The position numbers and the translations under genes are program-made. Positions 53,460-63,529 of a DNA stretch of 64,000 nucleotides are shown here, one piece after another (positions within the stretch are counted from its first letter, which is position 1; every line of letters starts with the position of its first letter). This DNA comes from Terfezia claveryi (Eukaryota; Ascomycota; Pezizomycetes; Pezizales; Pezizaceae). The notes under the pieces are model-generated. The model made no database searches, had not been told where the DNA came from, and saw nothing but the letters and a program-made list of their open reading frames with translations. The DNA lies in the NCBI GenBank assembly GCA_015179025.1, contig WHUX01000082.1:1-64000 (forward strand). Reading direction: 5' to 3'.

Positions 53460-55930
53460 AACAGAGGGATATCAAGGCACACGGAGGCTAGCCTCGCTTC
53501 CAGCTTCCAATCTCTGAACGTTGGTCGATGCTATGATGTTGACAGTCTCGACAGCGGAAAAAGCCATTCGGGAAGGAAGTAAGGCAACATTGCTCGAGAA
53601 GCTTCGAAGGACATAGTCTCAGCTTTCAACAATGTCAACACTCAGAGGCTACTTCAGATTCTCAAAAAAGCAAACATCTCAGACAGGCTAATAAGGTTCA
53701 TCGACCGTTTCCTACAAGCACGCCACTTCCCTATCGTCTGGGATGGCGCCATCAGAGGTCAAGGGCATATGGATCAAGGAGCGCCCCAGGGCAGCCCCCT
53801 TTCCCCAGTTCTCTGGCTAATATATATAGCCCATACCCTCAACAAGGTTACTAGCAGATTGGATGGGGAAAACCAGCACACCCCCAGAACCTTACGACCC
53901 AGGACAAGCAGACACTGCGTAGGACGGAATCCGGGCACCTCAATCCAGCTATTTTCATATGTAGACGACGTCAACCCATTAATCATCAGCAACCTAGACT
54001 CCATAGGTCACCGGCGTTTGGTCCAAAGGGTCAGCTCAATCCTAGAGGAAACGGCATAGGAAGATCAGCTACAATGGGACCCAGACAAGGAAACACAGCT
54101 AGATTTCCGCTCTAAGGGGAAAATCAAGCACTGCACGACATTAGTTATTACCATTTCTCTTGGAAGTCCCACATCGAACAACGCACAACAAAGGCAGCCC
54201 GGATACTCTCAGTTCTTACCAGCCTAGGCAACTCACATGGTGGTATGAGTCCGAAAGCCCTGAGGGCTTTATATACAGGCAGCATACGCAGCATCTTCAC
54301 ATGGGGGTTGGAACTCTTTAATGGCTCGCCTCAGCTACTAGAACCTATGCGACGCTTGGAGTACTCAGCCCTACGGAAAATCACGGGAGGATACCACGGC
54401 AGCAGCCATCAAAAACTAGGATTCATCGCCAACATAGAACCTCTAGATAGCAAACTAGCGGACATGCAGCGCTGCTGGGTGACAAGAGCCATTAGGACAG
54501 GAGATAAGGCAATCAGATCCTACTTGGAAAAGGATCCCTCCTGGCATAACTGCAATGACCTACACCTAGCGAGGACAGCAATTTCAGAGGCCTTCTTCTT
54601 AAACGGCGTGGACCCAGAGGACATATCTTGGGGCAACAGAGATGACACAACCCCCTTTCCAATCATTTATGAAGAAATCCTCGACCCTAGGTCCGAGAGC
54701 TCCAAAGTCTTAGGCACCTGGGCAAGCTAAGATAGGTTCGATCCTAGAGGAAGGCTGGCGAGTTTGCTTCACGGACGGCACCGGTCGCGGGAACGAGATA
54801 GCTAGCGGAGTTTATAGCGAGGACAGAACGGGAGGCCAGCCGGCGAATTATGGCGACTTCTTAGGAAATCAGGCCACAGTAGCAGACGGCGAGTTACATG
54901 CAATGCTGCTCGCACTACAGAAAGAGAGCTCAGACATGCTCGCCATCCTGTCAGATTCTCAGGCAGCGGTCCAGGCAGTCCATAACCTGAGCCTAGGCGC
55001 ACCTCCCAGGTCCAGTATAGAAAGAGAAATCAAATCCCTACTGACAGACAACACTCACAGGGACCTCCGGCTCTCGTGGATCAGAGGACACCTTGGAATC
55101 CAAGGCAATGAGAGAGCAGATCGCAATGCCAGCTTCGAATCTCACCTAGGCGTCCTGACATGCAAAGCCCGCACGGCAACAGAAGGAGGTCTACGAGCAG
55201 CCTCCAAAGCTACACGGAAAACGGCACGCACCAAGGCGAGCTACGGCACAAGGAGGGTGGAATGGGACCGACATGCCCTTTCAGCCTATACCTGGATACG
55301 CACGAACCGAGGCCCACAGAAAAGCTGGCTTCATCACGTCAAGAAAGCAGATTCACTGGAGTGCATTTGCAGTCACCCTTTGGAGACAGGAGATCATATC
55401 ACATTCGCCTGCCCACGTTTTGGCCGCATCAGAAGAATGCTCCTGAGCGGGAGGAGCAGTTGGGAGGAGCTCGACAAGCCAGAGTGGAGAAAAGAGGGGG
55501 AAGAGACATACGAGGCCACCGAGGCCTTTTTCAAGCTCTTATATCATGAGCTCACATAGGCACATTTTTGTTCGTTCCCTTCATATCAGTTTCCATTTCA
55601 CTTACCTATCACGAGTCTCCTTATCAGTCAGGTCACAGTTGTCCACGATTTTAGTTCAGTATTTCATATTGCTTCTGCTTTTCTTACAGTTCATGAGGTT
55701 AGGGACCGAGGCTCAGTCAGGCCTCCGGGTCATCGGCTAGTTCGTTAGTGACAGAATGGGGCCTCGCTCGGATTTTTCCAATTTGTTCTGTGTATTTATC
55801 TCGCGTGGGTCTGGCAGATTAACTTGCCTTATCCTTCAATCCACTCAGGTTTCTGGGTGGCTCCTCATGGCCCCCCTAACGGGGCCGCATAGGTAGTAAC
55901 AAGTTTTTTTTTAAAAAAAAAAAAAAAAAA
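53460..55930 (+). mobile_element. 5'-truncated LINE (T1 family) with RT, RNase H and 3' hairpin tail
   Basis: Coding from about 53460 to TAG 55557-55559, then a 370-bp 3' UTR with GTTAGTGACAGAATGGGGCC, GATTAACTTGCCTTATCCTT, GGCCCCCCTAACGGGGCC and an A-run to 55930. The order RT, RNase H, then CCHC-like zinc site at the C-terminus is that of Tad1/I-type LINEs of fungi. No apurinic-type endonuclease domain lies upstream, so this copy is 5'-truncated, the usual fate of LINEs. Many tail-only copies in the window derive from this family. Confidence 0.9.
53583..55559 (+). pseudogene. LINE ORF2: reverse transcriptase, RNase H, zinc site
   Basis: RT: DIVSAFNNVNTQRLLQILKK (first catalytic Asp), GAPQGSPLSPVLWLIYI, and FSYVDDVNPLI (YVDD, about 53955-53985). 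After a stop and a frame change: LRALYTGSIRSIFTWGLEL, MRRLEYSALRKITGGY. RNase H: VCFTDGTGRGNEIASG, ATVADGELHAMLLAL, AILSDSQAAVQAV, LSWIRGHLGIQGNERADR, so the D-E-D-D set is complete. C-terminus: CICSHPLETGDHITFACP, a zinc-binding pattern. Faults: TAG after EETA (54058), shift near 54165, and shift near 54725. A further segment, STAEKAIREGSKATLLEK, lies upstream in another frame. Confidence 0.88.
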
Positions 55931-56184
55931 TTGGTGCAAAGAACTTCCTGACTAAGCTAGAAGTATCGCAATCACATGACCAAGGGACACAGCGACCTGG
56001 CCTCCACGTTCTAGAGCGTGGATTCGAGGCTACACGGAGGCTACTTTGGTCTAGTCTGGTTGCACGTTTGGTCTAGGTGGGTGCTTGCTACAAAGACTAT
56101 CCAAGCCAGACTATATAGTCTGGTCCTATGTAGTTGCATTCAATAAACTCCATACTTCTGTAGAAGGTGTATGCCAAGCATGTT

Positions 56185-57381
56185 CACTGTGGTTCATTTG
56201 GTCAGGTCTCAAGAGTGAGACCAAAAGAGGTTTCGCATCAACAATTGTATGGGAAACCTCCAAAGGTCTACTCGGAAACTTTTGGTGGTTTCAGATAAAC
56301 CTTTTGAGGTTTCGAACAAAACTTTGTTTAGGTTTCGCGTATTATGGTCTCCGTCCTATGGAAACTTTACATAGGTCTCACTAGTGAAGTCACTGCTAGG
56401 GCTCGTGACAGAAGCCAATGCAAAATCTCATGTAAATTCACTGCACGGAAACCTGGCAAAGGACTCGAATAGAAGCCAATGTAATATCTCATGTAAATTT
56501 ACTCCACGGAAACCTGGCAAAGGACTCGAATAGAAGCCATATAAATGTCTCGTGTGAATTTAAATTTAACCCTACGGAAACCTAGCAAAAGACTCCAATA
56601 GAAGCAAAAAATAAGTCTCAAAGCAAATTCAAATTTAACCCTACGGAAACCTAGCAAAAGACTCCAATAGAAGCAAAAAAAAAGTCTCTCGTAAATATAA
56701 AATCAAACCTACAGAAACCTAGCAAAAGACTCGAATGAAGCAAAATATATGTAAATTTGAAGCACTTAGGAAAGTAAATGATAGAACCAAATACTATACG
56801 CTTAATACAAAGACCTTGGATACAGGGCAAAGAGAGTGCGAGAGATCGAGGTATATATACAGGAGGCCTCGGAGAGCCAAGGCCGACAGCAAAATAAACT
56901 TCCCGACGAAAATATCAGATAACGAGATAGATAACGAGATAGATAACAACGACAGATAACAACGGAGTCGGAGAGGCTAAAATATATTGAAGACTAGCTT
57001 CTCTTAAAACGAATAAACAACCTCTTACAATGAGAGCTAGTAGAGGCAGTAGGAGACCTCACCTTGATCTCTACAGAAAATAAACCTTAATAGGGTCTCT
57101 GCAGAGAAGGAAACCTTAACAGGGTCTCTGTAGAGAAGGAAACCTTAATAGGGTCTCACGAAGTAGCTAAGGCCTCCCCAAAGTCTCAAACTATTCTCCA
57201 TAGCCTTTTTAAAGGTCTCAACTTGCTTGAAAAGTCTCACTTCGGTTCAAAGGTTTCACGGCTAAGCCTCAGCAGGTCTAACTTGGCCGAAAACTCGCGA
57301 CTTAGACCTAAACTTGGACTAAAGTTGAAACTTTTAATTAAGTTTACTATGGGCGCCCATATTAACTAATGAACCACAGTG
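56185..57381. mobile_element. 1.2-kb short-TIR element built on GGAAACC/GGTCTC words
   Basis: Ends CACTGTGGTTCATTTG (left) and CACTGTGGTTCATTAG (right, inward), with TGTT at 56181-56184 and 57382-57385. The left third (56400-56740) is a direct array of roughly 60- to 75-bp units containing GGAAACCTGGCAAAGGACTC; the right third (57050-57180) has AAACCTTAATAGGGTCTCTG, about 30-bp units. The middle (56855-56960) resembles the unique arm block of the palindrome (GAGGTATATATACAGGA, GCCAAGGCCGACA). No coding capacity beyond repeat artefacts. The duplication length (4 bp) is less certain than in the other elements. Confidence 0.7.
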
Positions 57382-57743
57382 TGTTAACGGGGGTCTACGT
57401 AAGGATTGAGATCTTAGGATATGAACGTAGGTATTGTAGGCCTATTTATGGGAGAGATGTATTGCTTAATTGATCTATATCTCTGCCTTAAGGGGTTCTA
57501 GCAGTCTATTTATACACATCTCCTCCATATTCACACATGCTTGTCATATGCCTGCTTATCTACATGCCTCTATGTCCACCTATTGTTGACGAACTCACAT
57601 GTTTGCACATGCATTGGAAGAGTATTTCTTACAGTCTATACCGTACCCACTGGGCTGGGCTATTGGTTTCCACCGTCTGGGCGTTGTGCCAACCAGATTA
57701 ATGTCATGCCCCCTCCGTTACAATACTTTAACGAGAGAACGCC

Positions 57744-58139
57744 ATGCTCCACATTCTCTCGGACTCCATGTTAGCCATATCGACTTCTATCAATCTGTGT
57801 CGTGGGGAAGTAGGGAGGAGTGGTTTCGAATGAGAGATAGCAGAGCTCCTCCACTAACGGCGCTTCAACTTCCACGACATGTCTATCTCTTGGGTGCGTT
57901 CCCATATTGGTATCGAAGGTAACGACGAGGCAGACAAATTGGCGGCATTCAGCTCAGCTCTAGGCCAAGGTTTTTTAACTGTGTCGAGGGTAACTGAACG
58001 TGGAATTAAAGCAGCCTCCGAGTCGAGGAGGAGCGAAGCACGAACAAGGAAAGGCTTTGGGATTACGCACACGCTAGCAGCTGTTTCGGGCAGCTACTGC
58101 CGACATGCCGGCAAGATAATTACAAGTAAAGTGGTGTGA
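57744..58139 (+). pseudogene. LINE RNase H fragment
   Basis: MLHILSDSMLAISTSINLCR, GEVGRSGFE, stop, EIAELLH, stop, RRFNFHDMSISWVRSHIGIE, GNDEADKLAAFSSALGQGF. DSM and the WVRSHIGIEGNDEADKLA block are RNase H motifs near its second half. It is closer to other LINEs than to the T1 copy in wording, so probably a second LINE family. Two stops (TGA, TAA) are of the C-to-T type. Confidence 0.8.
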
Positions 58140-58169
58140 TCTAGACAGAGGACTTATGGGTTGACTGAG

Positions 58170-59180
58170 CTCATTATTCAGCCTGCAGTATACTCCATAT
58201 TCTCGCCTTCACAACTGGATAAACAACCAGTAATATTCGCGCCTTCCCTACTCAGCCTGTAATATACCCAATATTCACACCTTCTCCAGCTGGATATTCG
58301 GCCTGCAATATACTCTATATTCGCCCCTTCTTTAGCTGGATATTCGGTCTGCAATATACCCTATATTCGCCCCTTCTCTAGCTGGATATTCGACCTGCGA
58401 TGTATCCACCGGCTTTACTCTGAACTCGCCACCTCCGATATCTTTAATATGCACGCCTTCTACAGCTTGATGAATCGTAGGCAATATACCCTATATTCGC
58501 CCCTTCTCTAGCTGTATATTCCCGCCTCATAGCCTTAGGCTCCACAGGCGTATAGATTTCAAAAAAAAAAAAAAAAATAGCTGTATATTCGGCCTGCGGT
58601 GTATCCACTGGGTTTACCCTGAACTCGCCACCTCCGATATATCCAATATTCACACCTTCTATAGCTTGATGAACTGTGGGCAATATACCCCATATTTACC
58701 CCTTCTCTAGCTAGATATTCGGCCTGCAATATACCCCATATTCGCCCCTTCTCCAGCTGTATATTAGGCCTGAGATATATGCACTATTTACCTCTTCCCC
58801 AGCTGGATATACAGCCTGCGATATATCGAGTATTGGGACAGCAGTAGCCAGCAGGGGGGGCAAGGGACAGCGTTACCCAGTGGGGGAGGTAATGGACAGC
58901 ACTAGGTAGCGCGGGAGGTAATGGACAGTACTAGCCAGTGGCGGAGGTAATGGACAGCATTAGCCAACGGGGGAGGCAAGGGACAGCATTAGCCAGCGGG
59001 GGAGGGAAGGGACTTCCTCAGCTGTATACTCGGCCTGCAATATACCCCATATTCGCCCTTTCTCCAGCTGGATATTGGGCCTGCAGCGTATCTACTGTGT
59101 TTAGCCTGAACTGGCCAATCCCGATATACCCAATATTCATGCATTCACCAGCTTGACGTACTGCCAGCAATATACCCAAT
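58170..59180 (+). repeat. About 46-bp satellite, array 2, with a 33-bp subarray
   Basis: Units of CCTGCAATATACCCTATATT, CGCCCCTTCTCTAGCTGGAT, ATTCGG, about sixteen, degenerate. At 58840-59010 a different unit (GGACAGCATTAGCCAGCGGG, GGAGGTAAT; about 33 bp, five copies) is embedded; related words return at 59270-59350 (CAGCACGAACTAGCGGCGGA). A 56-bp T2 tail is inserted at 58522-58577. Confidence 0.88.
58522..58577 (+). mobile_element. 56-bp T2 tail insertion with 13-bp target duplication
   Basis: TAGCTGTATATTC at 58509-58521 and 58578-58590. Between: CCGCCTCATAGCCTTAGGCT, CCACAGGCGTATAGATTTC, then 17 A. It matches 31458-31508, so T2 is a real family with hairpin AGCCTTAGGCT. Confidence 0.88.
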
Positions 59181-59436
59181 CTCGCCAATATGGAAGTCTT
59201 CTTTCTCTCATTCCACGTAGGAGGAGGGAAGAGTCTAATATAGACCCTGAATTGCAGGCTCATTTGGATAGAGCGAGGGGCAGCACGAACTAGCGGCGGA
59301 GGGAAGGCACGAAGTAGCGGCAGAGGGGCCAGCACGAATTAGCGGCGGAGTAGGATGAACCAGCCGCACTTCCGTGTGTATATATATACAGTCCAGTTTA
59401 GCTACCTCCTGTTAATTAAGCAAGCCTTCATATGAA

Positions 59437-59690
59437 GCTACTGCGATCACGCTAGCAAGAACAACAATTTGAGGTAGGGAATTTCTTTCCTTCTCGCATC
59501 TGTGACCTTCGCATGCTGCTTTTCTTCCCTCTACCCCAACCTCGCCAGGGCTGTATTCGCTCTTACCTTCATCTTGTTGCATCTCAATTCAATGCCGCGA
59601 CCAGCCAACCGAAGCCACTGCGATATGCTGGCAAGAACAACAAGCTGAATGGTAGGGAATTTCTTAGCCATGGCGTCCCGAAAAACCCTC
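59437..59690 (+). repeat. Direct repeats sharing CTGGCAAGAACAACAA
   Basis: The block GAAGCTACTGCGATCACGCT, AGCAAGAACAACAA, AGGTAGGGAATTTCTT occurs at 59437-59490, in longer form at 59565-59680 (preceded by TTCATCTTGTTGCATC, CAATTCAATGCCGCGACCAG), and again at 60530-60640. Spacing is irregular. It could be a diverged mobile-element end; not coding. Confidence 0.7.
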
Positions 59691-59829
59691 CGCGGAAAAC
59701 CTATTTATAAGGTAAGACCAATGAAAACCCAACCAAAGAACGTGTCTCCATAATGCTGTTTTCCTTTCCAACACTATAACAGTCTGTCGATCCGCAAACT
59801 AAGTCAAGATTCGAGAAAACCGTCTCGAC

Positions 59830-60414
59830 CAGATCCACTATGTGTTCCTCCCCGCCATCCTTTCATCTTCTTCACCTACCGCTTCCCCTCACCCATTTCT
59901 TCCCAATTACCCCACCTCCGCCCAATTTCTTCCCACGTGGACAGACCAGGGCTATGTGCCTCCCTGTTTCCACCTGTCTTCTACAACTCTGGCATGTAGG
60001 GTCAACTGTATCATCCAACTTCGCACGTCAGGATTGGAGGTTTCCTTTCCCGGTCATGCAGTGGGCGTAGTTGACCCTTGCCTTTCTCCCCCACAAAAAA
60101 ACCACCCTACCTCCTCCCGTCCTAGCTACCTTTCTCTCCGCCTCCCGCAATCTCTTCCATTCATGTCTGAGCACCCCTTCCATGATTTGGGGTTCTTATA
60201 AATCCTCCGCTCCCTCTTTCACTAGCATGTCCGCTCGCTCATTGCCGGGGATGCCAACATGGGCTTTTACCCAGCCTATCTTTACAGCCCGCCAAGCTTT
60301 ACTTGCCTCTCCTGTGGATTCAAGGCTAATTATATTACAATATGGATAAGAATAAGTGACTGCTTCCCACTCGTGGCAAGTTTGGCAACCTTGGCCCACA
60401 ACCTTGGCCCACAA
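59830..60414 (-). pseudogene. LINE C-terminal fragment (RNase H end and zinc site)
   Basis: Minus strand: ISLESTGEASKAWRAVKIGW, VKAHVGIPGNERADMLVKEG, AEDL, stop, then WKRLREAERKVARTGGGRVV, KARVNYAHCMTGKGNLQS, stop, and DPTCQSCRRQVETGRHIALV, CPRGKKLG. CxxC...HxxxxC is the LINE zinc site; the RNase H final Asp is in ERAD. It differs from both other LINE sequences here, so a third lineage. 5' and 3' ends are not resolved. Confidence 0.8.
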
Positions 60415-60529
60415 CCTTGGCCCATAACCACCATGGTCCTCCCCTAACTACTATGTCCCCCACATCCGTTAAACCCAACCAGCGAAAGCATCCGACCACA
60501 ACCAGCGCAACAGAGCGAGGGCAACCCTT

Positions 60530-60645
60530 TCCTTCATCTTATTGAGATAAATTCAATGCCGCAATCAGCCAACTGAAGCCACCGCGATTAGCTGGCAAGA
60601 ACAACAAGAAGAATGGTAAGGAGTTTCCTAGCCCTCGTCACGAAA
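60530..60645 (+). repeat. Third copy of the CTGGCAAGAACAACAA block
   Basis: TTCATCTTATTGAGATAAAT, TCAATGCCGCAATCAGCCAA, CTGGCAAGAACAACAAGAAG. It flanks the LINE fragment at 59830-60414 on the other side from the copies near 59600, so the LINE may lie inside this repeat pair. Confidence 0.7.
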
Positions 60646-60954
60646 CTCAGATCGCATAAGGGGTACGAGACATCAAAGTAGCCCAACCCCACACCTCCTG
60701 TGTACAGTCATGTACCGACCCTCATAGCCCTACAGCCCCAACTAAAGTATCCTCAACCCCAAAACCAGCCGGCAGTCACCTACCCACCCTCCTATTCTAC
60801 AGCCTCAACCAGAGTTCGCCCAGACCCGTCAGCCTCCTGAAAACCTCACCATCCAACTCCTTTCCCTACCATCCCAACCAAAGTACCCCCAACCCTCCTG
60901 CCTCACATTTTTCTGGTCAAGGTAGTGAGAGGTTTAGTGATCTAGCACCCGCAA

Positions 60955-61230
60955 TTCCAGCTCAACCGTAACAGTACCATGCCCGACAAGATCCCCTACT
61001 CACCGGCATGACTAATCTTGCACTGGCCGGCGATTAACTTGCCTCACTCGGGTTTCCGGGCGGCTCCTCATAGCCCCCTCGACGGGGCCGCATAGGAGTA
61101 ATAAGTATTAAAAAAATTTAAAAAAAAAAGTGACTAATCTTGCAACGCCCCTTGCCGCGGAGGGCTTTGATCTCGATGCCATATCTCGATACCATATTCA
61201 AAGGCATTGACAAGGCTTGTTGCTGTACCG
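60955..61230 (+). pseudogene. Unknown ORF split by a LINE tail
   Basis: The frame QYHARQDPLLTG before the insertion at 61023-61130 continues directly as MTNLATPLAAEGFDLDAISR after it, when one target-duplication copy is discounted. Upstream is Pro/Gln-rich (PPILQPQPEFAQTRQPPEN). Not recognised; likely part of a gene decayed before the insertion, since stops follow soon (after YHIQRH). Confidence 0.4.
61023..61130 (+). mobile_element. 108-bp LINE tail insertion (T1) with 14-bp target duplication
   Basis: TGACTAATCTTGCA at 61009-61022 and 61131-61144. Insert: GCGATTAACTTGCCTCACTC, GGGTTTCCGGGCGGCTCCTC, GCCCCCTCGACGGGGCCGCA, TAGGAGTAATAAGTATTAAA and an A-rich end. Confidence 0.92.
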
Positions 61231-61260
61231 CCTTCCCTGGAGTTAATTTGATCTTCTTTC

Positions 61261-61701
61261 ATGTGCCAAAACGGTTTTCTGTGGCAGGCTGGCGTAGTTT
61301 GTCCCACCCACGCCGCCTCCTATGGCTTGATCCCAGTACTTCACCTCGAAAGCATGCCTGCAGGACATGTGGTAGGTCACGGAGCGACTGATGCTTTATT
61401 GGTGGGTGTATGCATAGAGGAGAGAAAACAATCGAAGTCTCTAAAAACTGCTTCCCAAGGCGCTTCTGTTGCTCCTGTTACTACCGCTGCTGCCTTTGCT
61501 GCCGTTGTTGCCATTGCTGCCATCCAAGAGCATACCCCCAACTCCAAAAGGAATAGGAATGATAAACTAGCCGAAACTCTCGCAAACGACTTGCACCAGG
61601 TGGTAAAAAAGGCCCGCCGAGATCTCTACGAGGGCTTGTGCCAACCAGACTACGACCGAGCAGTAGATTGGCTATCTTGCGAGGTGGAAGGTGGAAGGTG
61701 A
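61261..61701 (+). CDS. Hypothetical protein, 146 residues
   Basis: MCQNGFLWQAGVVCPTHAAS, HLESMPAGHVVGHGATDALL, an Ala/Val-rich stretch (TTAAAFAAVVAIAAIQE), NDKLAETLANDLHQVVKKAR, DLYEGLCQPDYDRAVDWL. The DLYEGLCQPDYD part is encoded by a copy of the dispersed short hairpin repeat (CTCTACGAGGGCTTGTGCCA), so at least this end is repeat-derived. No family recognised. Confidence 0.3.
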   Translation: MCQNGFLWQAGVVCPTHAASYGLIPVLHLESMPAGHVVGHGATDALLVGVCIEERKQSKSLKTASQGASVAPVTTAAAFAAVVAIAAIQEHTPNSKRNRNDKLAETLANDLHQVVKKARRDLYEGLCQPDYDRAVDWLSCEVEGGR

Positions 61702-61719
61702 ACCTACAATAGTTGTTCA

Positions 61720-62371
61720 CCAGAAAAGGCGGCCAACTTCATATATCATAGTATTCTTTGCTGATACGGCTATCCAATACCTCTTCAATTCGGTGATGGT
61801 ACTAACAAAATATATGTTGGGATATCTTGTTAGGGAAAGGTGGTAGCAAGGCATGCTGCAGGCAACACGTTTTTTTTTTTATTTTTTTTTTTAGATACTC
61901 CAGGCATGATTGGTGCAGAGCGGATCGATAGCTATATACCTACTCTAGCGGGATGGTAATATGTGGAGTGGACAATAGAGTTGCACAGTACACTATTAAA
62001 GAAGTGAACGATGTGGATTGAAGACTTGCTTCATTCACTAAAAAATCCAGGTCTGGGGCGTTGTCTATACGTATACATGAGAAATTTAGGGTAAGACAAT
62101 ATACAGGGATCTGTTATTCAGCCAATTAGAAGCAAGAGAATACAAGAACCACAGAGTGACTCAACGCGACATACATATGATACTTTCATACGTGCGAACC
62201 TAAGACGATTGCATATGCGTGGACGTAAGGTGCTTGCGTATGTGCAGATTCAGCTGAATATTGTCGTTGCCGCATAGCGGCGTTGCCAGACAGCGGATAG
62301 TGCAACAGCAATATCCGGGTGTCTTATATGTGCGTTTTAACAGGTTCATACTTCGTGAACCCCATTATCAG
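61720..62371. other. Spacer with a long T-run
   Basis: T-runs at 61870-61895 followed by AGATACTCCAGGCATG (possible minus-strand tail, degenerate). No coding sequence recognised. It ends with the target copy ATCAG (62367-62371) of the solo LTR. Confidence 0.5.
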
Positions 62372-62869
62372 TTTAAGAGATAAAGGAGGGAGGTATTGGC
62401 AGCAGTGAGATCCAAAAGTCCACTGAAGGATAATACGAATGAGCGAAGTGAGATTGTCACGTAGAGAAGAGTATATAGAAGTGAAGAGATGTGTTGTTAT
62501 GTTATCACTTGATTATACTCTCAAGCAGGAGAATCAACGAGATATATATACATGAATGAACGTACATAAGAAAGTGAAGAAGAAGAAGGACATATGAGTA
62601 GCACGCAATGCCTGTGAAGGCCGAAGCACGCAATGCCTGTGAAGGCCGATGCTTGCCATATGATCTGCAGGCCAGAGCACGCAATGCCTGTAAAGGCCGA
62701 AGCACGCAATGCCTGTGAAGGCCGAAGCACGCAATGCCTGTGAAGGCCGAAGCACGCAATGCCTGAGAAGGCCGTTGCTTGCCATAAGATCTGCAGGCCG
62801 AAGGTTGCTGCGTGTGGAATAGCAAGGCTTGGGCGGAATGAATGAATGTACGGCATTCAATCACTAACA
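62372..62869 (-). repeat. Solo LTR, family TGTTAG, copy 4
   Basis: 498 bp on the minus strand, starts TGTTAGTGATTGAATG at 62869 and ends CTCTTAAA at 62372, flanked by ATCAG at 62367-62371 and 62870-62874. It contains a 25-bp minisatellite of about eight units (62605-62790). Because 25 is not a multiple of three and the unit has no stop in any frame, all three minus-strand frames are open here; none is a gene. Confidence 0.9.
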
Positions 62870-63015
62870 ATCAGCCCCTTAAATTGGATCCTACGAATCC
62901 TACACCATTTTTCTACGCCACACTACCTGCAAAGATATGGCAAATCGAAAGCCTTTTTAGTCTCGATCAGACCCTCGTAGCGAGAAGGCTCTTGGGTACT
63001 AGGAAGACAATGCTC

Positions 63016-63021
<6 letters not shown>

Positions 63022-63052
<31 letters not shown>

Positions 63053-63100
63053 AAAAACGCACTTATTACTTATATGCGATCCTAACAAGGATATGGAATT
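63022..63100 (-). mobile_element. LINE tail (T1-like) with a 35-base A-run
   Basis: Minus strand: CCATATCCTTGTTAGGATCG, CATATAAGTAATAAGTGCGT, then the A-run at 63022-63052. It fits the T1 3' end in degenerate form. The length and purity of the A-run suggest a fairly recent insertion or slippage. Confidence 0.55.
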
Positions 63101-63529
63101 TGAGGCCATTTGGATCTGGGTTGAGTTTCACGGGGTTGGCATGAGGGGTGTTCGCACCCAACCGTTCAGATTCCCAGTCCCCTTATCTTATTAGCTCAAA
63201 CTGTTCGAATCAACCGGACACTATTCACCTTAATTCTAGACCCACATTCAGCAATAATTGCAATAGCTATCCCTATAGCAATAAGTGCAACGCGGGATTC
63301 AGGGAATATACTAAGAGATGTGTAGAGTTTGGTTCTAGAAGTCTAGCTTATGGGATTTGGGACCATTCATCTTCACTCCAGCCGGGTTGGGTGTAGAGGG
63401 GAGAGAAGGATGCGAGGGGGTGAGAAGGTTGTGGGATGCGAAAGTTGTGTACCATACAGAATAGAAAGTTGTGTGATGTCATGGGTGGGCTCACTTTCCC
63501 CTTCCTTTCTTCACTCTGCTACTTGCCAA

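Noticed and set aside
56085..56384. 99-codon frame entering the short-TIR element
   Set aside because: It crosses the element's left boundary at 56185 and has no recognisable motif.
62505..62870. Three overlapping minus-strand frames of 108-121 codons
   Set aside because: They lie in a solo LTR and cycle through the same 25-bp minisatellite.
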